NCBI GenBank assembly: GCA_934140355.1
Contig: CAKPBH010000025.1
Coordinates: 1 to 19,032 of the forward strand
Length of the DNA: 19,032 nucleotides
Source of the DNA: an uncultured Bacilli bacterium
GTDB taxonomy: Bacteria; Bacillota_I; Bacilli_A; RF39; UBA660
Direction: 5' to 3'
The notes under the pieces were generated by a model. The model was not told the origin of the DNA. It made no database searches and saw only the letters and a list, made by a program, of their open reading frames with translations. The stretch's first letter is position 1, and each line of letters opens with the position of its first letter. Below, piece by piece: positions 14,469-19,032 of the stretch. Made by a program: the position numbers and the translations under genes.

Positions 14469-14810
14469 ATGGAGTTTGGTGAGAAAGTTAAGCTGCTTCG
14501 ACGGAAACATGATTTGTCCCAAGATAGTCTAGCCACAATTTTAAAAATTAATCGTAATTGTTTATCTAGAATAGAAACAGGAAAGTCTGAACCTTCTTTA
14601 ACTGTCATTCGAGATATTGCAGAATATTTTAAAGTTGATGTTGCTAGTTTAATGGATGTGAATGTTGAAAAATTAGATACTAAGGATAAAATTAAAAGAA
14701 TTATTGATGGTTGTCAGTATCTTATGGATAATGATTTAGACTTTCTTATTCGTGTAATTTCTGTAATGAGAGAAGAATATGTAAAACATGGTGAAAGTGA
14801 GGAGAAGTAA
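14469..14810 (+). CDS. XRE-family helix-turn-helix transcriptional regulator
   Basis: A 113-aa protein. Residues 5-60 form a classic Cro/C1-type HTH: VKLLRRKHDLSQDSLATILK, then INRNCLSRIETGKSEPSLTVIRDIAEYFKVDVASLMD. The C-terminal ~50 residues (KDKIKRIIDGCQYLMDNDLDFLIRVISVMREEY) look helical and probably mediate dimerisation; no catalytic or sensor domain is seen. GGAG (14457-14460) lies upstream of the ATG. It is a single-gene unit with its own terminator, divergent from secE. Targets cannot be read off the sequence, but autoregulation through 14368-14388 is plausible. Confidence 0.93.
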   Translation: MEFGEKVKLLRRKHDLSQDSLATILKINRNCLSRIETGKSEPSLTVIRDIAEYFKVDVASLMDVNVEKLDTKDKIKRIIDGCQYLMDNDLDFLIRVISVMREEYVKHGESEEK

Positions 14811-14845
14811 AATTTTGTTTCTATATTTACGATAATATTTGTTGG

Positions 14846-14871
14846 CAATACAAGATGTATTGTTTTTTTTT
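14846..14871 (+). terminator. XRE gene terminator
   Basis: CAATACA, AGA loop, TGTATTG, then eight or nine T's. It is a clear intrinsic terminator, and its 3' side overlaps the putative -35 of the next promoter. Confidence 0.85.
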
Positions 14872-14888
14872 ATGTTTTTGATTATAAT
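14860..14888 (+). promoter_or_regulatory. Possible promoter of the methyltransferase-RluA pair
   Basis: A perfect -10 TATAAT (14883-14888) sits 17 bp after a half-matching -35 TTGTTT (14860-14865). The -35 is formed by the end of the preceding terminator stem and its T-run. Confidence 0.4.
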
Positions 14889-14911
14889 CTTTTATAGAAA
14901 GAGGGAAATAT

Positions 14912-15772
14912 ATGGAAATTAGTAAGAATTGGCAAGAATATTCGTGTCTTGCTAGTGGAGATGGGGAGAAAATTGAAAAGTGGGGGAATGTGATTTTAAG
15001 AAGACCTGATCCACAAATTATTTGGAAGAAATCAAATGATCGTATCTGGAATAAATGGGATGGATGGTATCACAGAAGTAATAAAGGAGGAGGAAATTGG
15101 GAATTTAAGAAAACTCTTCCTTCGGAATGGAAAATTCATTACCGTGATTTGACTTTTAAGGTGAGTCCTACTAATTTTAAACATACTGGTATTTTTCCTG
15201 AGCAAGCTGTAAATTGGGACTATGTTATGGATAAAATCAACAAAGCAAATAGAGAAGAATTTAGAGTTTTGAATCTTTTTGCTTATACCGGGTGCGCAAC
15301 GATGGCAGCATCATTTGCAGGAGCTAGTGAGGTAGTTCATGTTGATGCTTCAAAAGGGATGATTGAATGGGCTAAGGAGAATATGCATTTGTGTGGACTT
15401 GATGATCATAAAATTCGTTTTATTGTAGATGATGTAATTAAATTTTTGGAAAGAGAAAAGAGAAGAGGCAGAACATATCATGGAATTATTATGGATCCTC
15501 CTAGTTATGGAAGAGGGCCAAAAGGGGAAGTATGGAGACTAGAGGATAATTTACAAGAATTACTGGATAAGGTTAAAGAAGTCTTAGATGATCATTTTTC
15601 ATTTCTACTGATTAATTCTTATACAACAGGTGTTTCTCCAACTTCTTTAGAAAATATTTTAAAGACTACTTTTCCAGATGCAAATATTGATACGGGAGAA
15701 ATAGGATTACCAATTGTTGAAAATGATTTGGTACTTCCTTGTGGAATATATGGAAGAATTACAAAAGATTAA
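14912..15772 (+). CDS. Class I SAM-dependent RNA methyltransferase, RlmI/RlmK-like
   Basis: A 286-aa protein with a Rossmann methyltransferase core. Motif I is LNLFAYTG at 120-127, the acidic motif II is VDAS at 144-147, and DD at 173-174 probably contacts the adenine side. The catalytic-type MDPPSYG is at 194-200. The PTNFKHTGIFPEQ stretch before the core (86-98) and this motif set resemble the RlmI/RlmK group of 23S rRNA methyltransferases. No PUA domain is present at the N-terminus, so the exact base and site are uncertain. AGAGGG precedes the ATG. Its end overlaps the next gene by 23 bases, linking two RNA-modifying enzymes. Confidence 0.88.
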   Translation: MEISKNWQEYSCLASGDGEKIEKWGNVILRRPDPQIIWKKSNDRIWNKWDGWYHRSNKGGGNWEFKKTLPSEWKIHYRDLTFKVSPTNFKHTGIFPEQAVNWDYVMDKINKANREEFRVLNLFAYTGCATMAASFAGASEVVHVDASKGMIEWAKENMHLCGLDDHKIRFIVDDVIKFLEREKRRGRTYHGIIMDPPSYGRGPKGEVWRLEDNLQELLDKVKEVLDDHFSFLLINSYTTGVSPTSLENILKTTFPDANIDTGEIGLPIVENDLVLPCGIYGRITKD

Positions 15773-16418
15773 GATTATTTATGAGGATAATCATTTGTTA
15801 GTTGTGGAAAAACCTATCAATGTTCCAGTATGTGCAGATAGTTCTTATGATGATGATTTACTTAGTATGTTAAAGCGATATTTAAAAGAAAAATATCATA
15901 AACCTGGGAATGTTTATTTGGGGCTTGTCCATCGTTTGGATCGACCTGTCTCGGGAGTGATGGTTTTTGCGAAAACAAGTAAGGCTGCTAGTCGGCTAGG
16001 AAAACAGGTTAGTGAACATATTTTAAAGAAAGAGTATTTGGCGGTTGTAGAGGGATGTATTCCTCTTGAGGGAGAATTTTTTGATTATTTAAGAAAAGAT
16101 GAGAAGAAAAATATTTCTTATGTTACGGATAAAAATCATGGAAAAGAAGCTAGGCTTTATTATAAAAGATTAGATTACAAAAATAATTTTAGTTTAGTGG
16201 AAATTCATTTGGAAACTGGACGTAGTCATCAGATTCGTGTACAATTTTCTTCAAGGGGATTTCCTCTAGTTGGAGATGCAAAGTATAATAAACATCATGA
16301 CGGAAAGACAAATGTTGCTTTATATGCAAAGAAACTTTCTTTTTATCATCCTGTTACAAAGGAAAAAATGAAATTTGAAGGAGAAATGCCAAAAAGATAC
16401 CCATTTTCTTTATTTTAG
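15750..16418 (+). CDS. RluA-family pseudouridine synthase
   Basis: A 222-aa protein that converts uridine to pseudouridine in rRNA or tRNA. The catalytic HRLDRPVSGVMVFAKT has its Asp at 64. The later family signature LETGRSHQIRVQFSSRGFPLVGDAKY is intact. No S4 domain is present, placing it with short, single-domain RluA proteins. I choose ATG 15750 (MEELQKIKIIYEDNHLLVVEKP), where homology to the family begins. An in-frame ATG 36 bases earlier would add an unusual hydrophobic stub. The start lies inside the methyltransferase gene and has only a weak GTGG upstream, so translation is probably coupled. Confidence 0.93.
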   Translation: MEELQKIKIIYEDNHLLVVEKPINVPVCADSSYDDDLLSMLKRYLKEKYHKPGNVYLGLVHRLDRPVSGVMVFAKTSKAASRLGKQVSEHILKKEYLAVVEGCIPLEGEFFDYLRKDEKKNISYVTDKNHGKEARLYYKRLDYKNNFSLVEIHLETGRSHQIRVQFSSRGFPLVGDAKYNKHHDGKTNVALYAKKLSFYHPVTKEKMKFEGEMPKRYPFSLF

Positions 16419-16429
16419 GGTATTTTTTT
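16397..16429 (+). terminator. Terminator of the RluA gene
   Basis: ATACCC (16397-16402) pairs with GGGTAT (16418-16423), followed by a run of T's to 16429. The loop is 15 bases and the arms include the last codons and stop, so the hairpin starts inside the gene. Confidence 0.65.
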
Positions 16430-16547
16430 ATTTGAGAAAATACTTACTAAGATTCATACTTTTTATATAGATTAATGATAGTAAAGAGTAATTTTTTATT
16501 ATTTTATGTTATACTCTAATTAAGATACATAAAAATTTATTTTCTAC

Positions 16548-16578
16548 TTGACTCTCCCGTTTACTGGAGTGATAAATT
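16548..16578 (+). promoter_or_regulatory. MerR-type promoter/operator of the Cys-rich/MerR/ATPase operon
   Basis: -35 TTGACT (16548-16553) and -10 TAAATT (16573-16578) are separated by 19 bp, the overlong spacing used by MerR-family activators. The spacer holds the dyad CTCCCGT-TT-ACTGGAG (16554-16569), with matching CTCCnGT/ACnGGAG arms. The MerR-family gene is the second gene of this operon, which supports direct autoregulation. A further extended -10-like TGTTATACT at 16507-16515 has no good -35 and is less likely. Confidence 0.75.
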
Positions 16579-16584
16579 TATCAC
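16569..16584. promoter_or_regulatory. Perfect 16-bp palindrome over the -10 of the MerR-type promoter
   Basis: GTGATAAATTTATCAC is fully self-complementary. It shares one base with the MerR dyad and covers the -10 and the expected start point. It is well placed for a repressor or as a 5'-end hairpin. Confidence 0.55.
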
Positions 16585-16600
16585 GAAAGGGAGTGAAAAC

Positions 16601-16867
16601 ATGAGTTGTTCTAGTTGTAAGTATTTAAAAGAAAATAATAAAAAAGATGGTTGTGTATCTGGAGCATGTTACTTTTGTTCTAAAAGCAATTGCTATGTGA
16701 ATGGGGCAAATAATAAATGTAGTCATTTTCAAAAGTCTTACCGTAGTGGTTATATTTGTGATAAAATTTTTTCAGATGGAGAAAAATACTATGATGATAG
16801 CAAAGGAAATGGTTTTTATTTGTTTATTCTAATGATTATGTTGTTGTTGGCGGTATTATTTAATTGA
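16601..16867 (+). CDS. Small Cys-rich protein with C-terminal membrane anchor
   Basis: An 88-aa protein. Eight cysteines lie in the first 53 residues (3, 6, 18, 23, 26, 31, 40, 53), including two CxxC pairs (CSSC, CYFC) and the stretch NCYVNGANNKCSHFQ. This looks like a small metal or redox site. Residues 71-88 (FYLFILMIMLLLAVLFN) form one hydrophobic helix at the very end, so the Cys domain should be cytoplasmic and tail-anchored. GGGAG lies upstream of the ATG. It is the first gene of the operon behind the MerR-type promoter. I do not know a named family; metal binding is inferred from the Cys spacing. Confidence 0.88.
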   Translation: MSCSSCKYLKENNKKDGCVSGACYFCSKSNCYVNGANNKCSHFQKSYRSGYICDKIFSDGEKYYDDSKGNGFYLFILMIMLLLAVLFN

Positions 16868-16893
16868 TAGTAGGGAGGCTGGAGATAGATATT

Positions 16894-17319
16894 ATGTATA
16901 AAATAGGAGAACTTTCAAAAATAGTTGATATCCCTATTAAGACTTTAAGATACTATGACGAAGTTGGAATATTAACTCCAGCTTTAATTGATAAATTTAC
17001 CGGATATCGCTACTATGATGATGAGAGTATACTTAATGTTGAAATGATTAAATCTTTAAAATCTGTTAACTTTACTTTACAAGAAATTAAAGAATATATG
17101 TTAAATCAAGATGAAAAATTATTTTTGGATAAACAAGAAGAAATTAGGAATGAAATTCGTTTTTTAGAGGAAAGGTACAAGAAATTATCATTGATGATAA
17201 AGAAAGAAAAAAATGAAAAGGTGAAGGTAAGAAGTCTTTTACCAAAGAATCTAGATACAAATGAAGAAAGGATTGTGAGACGTCATTATGAAAGAAAAAA
17301 ATTTAGAGACTATTTATAA
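16894..17319 (+). CDS. MerR-family transcriptional regulator
   Basis: A 141-aa protein. The MerR winged-helix domain spans 1-70: YKIGELSKIVDIPIKTLRYY, then DEVGILTPALIDKFTGYRYY and IKSLKSVNFTLQEIKEYML. It is followed by the usual antiparallel dimer helix (about 75-115, KQEEIRNEIRFLEERYKKLSLMIKK). No effector-binding domain of the GyrI type follows, and there are no cysteines, so it does not look like a metal sensor of the MerR/CueR kind. The start at ATG 16894 has GGAG at nine bases and gives the canonical MYKIGELSK; a TTG 30 bases earlier is less likely. It overlaps the next gene by 32 bases. Confidence 0.95.
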   Translation: MYKIGELSKIVDIPIKTLRYYDEVGILTPALIDKFTGYRYYDDESILNVEMIKSLKSVNFTLQEIKEYMLNQDEKLFLDKQEEIRNEIRFLEERYKKLSLMIKKEKNEKVKVRSLLPKNLDTNEERIVRRHYERKKFRDYL

Positions 17320-18841
17320 AGAAAAAAGGAATGTAATAATTGAAGGGAAAATGTCTGTTGGAAAGACGAATAATTTAGGATTTTCATTTGTTGATCAAAT
17401 GATTAATGATGAAAATAATTTGCTAATTTTAGATTCTAGAGAAGAATACTTAACTCGATTTTATTCTAAATTAAAAAAAGAAGGATATGAGATATTGATT
17501 CTTAATTTTAATGATTTTTCCTTGAGTGATGGGTGGAATTTATTTGATTACCCTTATGAACTATACCAATCTAAAGATATTGATAAAGCAACACTATGCT
17601 TGGAGAAAATTGCCGAAGAAGTATTTTATGAAAATAATAATGAAGATTCTTTTTGGATAAATTCTGCTAGGGATTTTTTTGTAGGGTGCTGTTTGGCATT
17701 ATTCGAGGATGGTAAAAGTGAAGAAATTAATCTTAATAGTATTATTTCATTTTTGAGCGAAGCTGAAGAAAATTCAAATTATATAGAAGAATATTTTAGA
17801 GCCAAAAATGCAACAGATGTAGCGTATGCCTGTGCTTCGGGAACTGTATTTTCACCAATAGAAACGAAAGGAGGAATCATTTCAACAGCAAAGCAAAGAT
17901 TAACCCCAATTATAAGTAAGAAAGGGTTGATGCAATTACTTAGCCAAACAACGTTTTCTTTTAAAAAAATACTTCATAAAAAAATGGCCTTTTTTCTTAT
18001 TAATTCTGAAGAGGAATCGACATTGAGTTCATTAGTTTCTATTTTTATTCAAGAAATTTATATGATGTTATCTAAAAATAGACAAGAAAAAGAATTTGAC
18101 TTTGTTTTAGATAATTTTGACACAATTGATAATATTAGTAATCTAAAGGGAATTCTTAGTTCGTGTATTTCAAAGAATATTAAATTTTATTTAATGACAA
18201 GAGATAGAAATTTATTAGAGAATAAGTATTCTTCTTATATTAATCAATTAACAAATAATATTTCTATTTGCTCTAAAGAAATTACAATGAATATCGATGA
18301 TGAGTATATTAAAATAGAAAATATACTTTCTAAAAACGATTTTCAAAGTAAAGGAAATATTTTGTATCCTACTAGAAATCAAAACGAAATTAAAGTATTT
18401 AATTTAAAAAGATTTATGCTTTTAAATTTTCAGAGTGATAATGAAAAATATAAAAATTATACTCTTGAGGAGGCAGACTATGAGAAGTATAAGGAGGTAG
18501 TGGGTGAAAATAATTCCCTAAGTCCTCAAGGAATCGCCGTTAAAGAAGGAACAGCAAAATTCTATATTGTTAAAGAGACGGATAAAATTGTTGATTCTTT
18601 CGTTATATTTTTAGATAGTGATAACTGGATTACTTTAGATTTAAAAAAGTTTATTGATGTTATCTATACCAGTTTTATTTTTAATGGGTTGAGTAATTTA
18701 GGTTATCGTAGTCTTTCTTGCTTTTTACCAATTGAAAATGAAAGTATTTTCAATGCAATTCATGATAACTTTGATGTGATTAAAGTTGAAAATTATAAGC
18801 AAGGAATGTTTAATTATAAAAAAGTTACTATTGGAATTTAA
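17288..18841 (+). CDS. Orphan VirD4/TraG-like P-loop ATPase with unassigned C-terminal domain
   Basis: A 517-aa protein. A Walker A motif (GKMSVGKT, 20-27) and the following DSREEY (49-54, in place of the usual DxKGE) suggest a type IV coupling protein-like fold. So do FWINSARDFFVGCCLALFE (122-140) and GGIISTAKQRLTPI (195-208). The Walker B position reads FVLDNFD (272-278), with Asn where the catalytic Glu normally is. The family's Gln-rich sensor stretch reads MTRDRNLLENKYS. The N-terminal membrane helices of VirD4/TraG are absent. Residues ~420-517 form a separate domain I do not recognise. No relaxase or other type IV secretion gene is in view. Translation probably couples to the overlapping MerR gene. 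Possible roles are membrane-recruited DNA pump, regulatory NTPase or degraded transfer gene. Confidence 0.85.
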   Translation: MKEKNLETIYKEKRNVIIEGKMSVGKTNNLGFSFVDQMINDENNLLILDSREEYLTRFYSKLKKEGYEILILNFNDFSLSDGWNLFDYPYELYQSKDIDKATLCLEKIAEEVFYENNNEDSFWINSARDFFVGCCLALFEDGKSEEINLNSIISFLSEAEENSNYIEEYFRAKNATDVAYACASGTVFSPIETKGGIISTAKQRLTPIISKKGLMQLLSQTTFSFKKILHKKMAFFLINSEEESTLSSLVSIFIQEIYMMLSKNRQEKEFDFVLDNFDTIDNISNLKGILSSCISKNIKFYLMTRDRNLLENKYSSYINQLTNNISICSKEITMNIDDEYIKIENILSKNDFQSKGNILYPTRNQNEIKVFNLKRFMLLNFQSDNEKYKNYTLEEADYEKYKEVVGENNSLSPQGIAVKEGTAKFYIVKETDKIVDSFVIFLDSDNWITLDLKKFIDVIYTSFIFNGLSNLGYRSLSCFLPIENESIFNAIHDNFDVIKVENYKQGMFNYKKVTIGI

Positions 18842-18842
18842 A

Positions 18843-18879
18843 AAATAAGAGTAGTTTCTGTTTGAAATTACTCTTATTT
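18843..18879. terminator. Bidirectional terminator between the ATPase gene and dnaE
   Basis: AAATAAGAGTAGTTTC (18843-18858) pairs with GAAATTACTCTTATTT (18864-18879) over 16 positions, with one G-T pair and a 5-base loop. The minus-strand reading ends in six T's (stronger, for dnaE); the plus-strand reading ends in TTATTT. The dnaE stop codon lies in the stem. Confidence 0.85.
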
Positions 18880-19032
18880 GCTTTCTAATATTTTTAGGCT
18901 ATTTACAATAATTTGATATTGGTCAAATCTTTTTTCAACACGGCCTAGAAGGCGGATGATATCTTTTTTCTTAATATGATTATATTGTTTATATGTTTTA
19001 GGAAACATGGTTAAAGAGATTTGTCCATATTC
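18874..19032 (-). CDS. dnaE: C-terminal end of DNA polymerase III subunit alpha (partial)
   Basis: The last 52 codons and stop of a gene entering from the right edge. The peptide EYGQISLTMFPKTYKQYNHI, then RLLGRVEKRFDQYQIIVNSL, matches the OB-fold close to the C-terminus of DnaE (acidic-aromatic start, FPKxY, GRVEKR, QIIV). In Firmicutes this is the second replicative polymerase beside PolC. The catalytic PHP and polymerase domains lie outside the window, so the call rests on the tail only. It converges on the ATPase operon with a shared terminator. Confidence 0.75.
   Translation of the reverse strand, partial: EYGQISLTMFPKTYKQYNHIKKKDIIRLLGRVEKRFDQYQIIVNSLKILESK

Noticed and set aside
1..19032. 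CRISPR array, tRNA or rRNA genes
   Set aside because: No regularly spaced direct repeats and no cloverleaf or rRNA-like sequence were seen on reading.

Overview
The window is AT-rich DNA that reads as a low-GC Firmicutes chromosome. UGA is used as a stop (for example at the ends of the coiled-coil gene and of the Cys-rich gene) and the tryptophans I checked are UGG. This argues against a Mollicutes-type code 4 genome. The RNAP rifampicin pocket keeps the usual His, again unlike classical Mollicutes. A lineage in Bacilli such as Erysipelotrichales or RF39-like gut bacteria is my inference; the exact taxon cannot be read from the sequence.

Left part (1-14100, minus strand): a rearranged copy of the classical secE-nusG-rplK-rplA-rplJ-rplL-rpoB-rpoC cluster. 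Transcription runs right to left in several units, each with its own readable sigma-A type promoter. These are secE-nusG, rplK-rplA, rplJ-rplL (behind an L10 leader and an attenuator hairpin), a two-gene insertion, and rpoB-rpoC. rplL ends in a strong terminator. Between it and rpoB sits about 3 kb holding an 883-residue coiled-coil, single-pass membrane protein and a small acidic DUF1292-like protein. rpoB/rpoC and secE/nusG are both joined by a one-base TAATG overlap. rpoC ends in a terminator that contains its own stop codon.

Middle (14100-14470): an intergenic region with a ~205 bp sequence that is a diverged inverted copy of the region upstream of the rpoB promoter. The two copies bracket the ribosomal block and both point toward the next gene's promoter.

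Right part (14469-18841, plus strand): an XRE-type regulator with its own terminator, then an overlapping pair of RNA-modification genes (an RlmI/RlmK-like SAM methyltransferase and an RluA-type pseudouridine synthase). A compact operon follows, behind a MerR-style promoter with a 19-bp spacer. It encodes a Cys-rich tail-anchored mini-protein, a MerR-family regulator and an orphan, divergent VirD4/TraG-like ATPase with an unassigned C-terminal domain. This operon and the insertion between rplL and rpoB are the parts most likely to be undescribed biology. The window closes with a bidirectional terminator and the C-terminal end of a DnaE-type DNA polymerase III alpha subunit on the minus strand.
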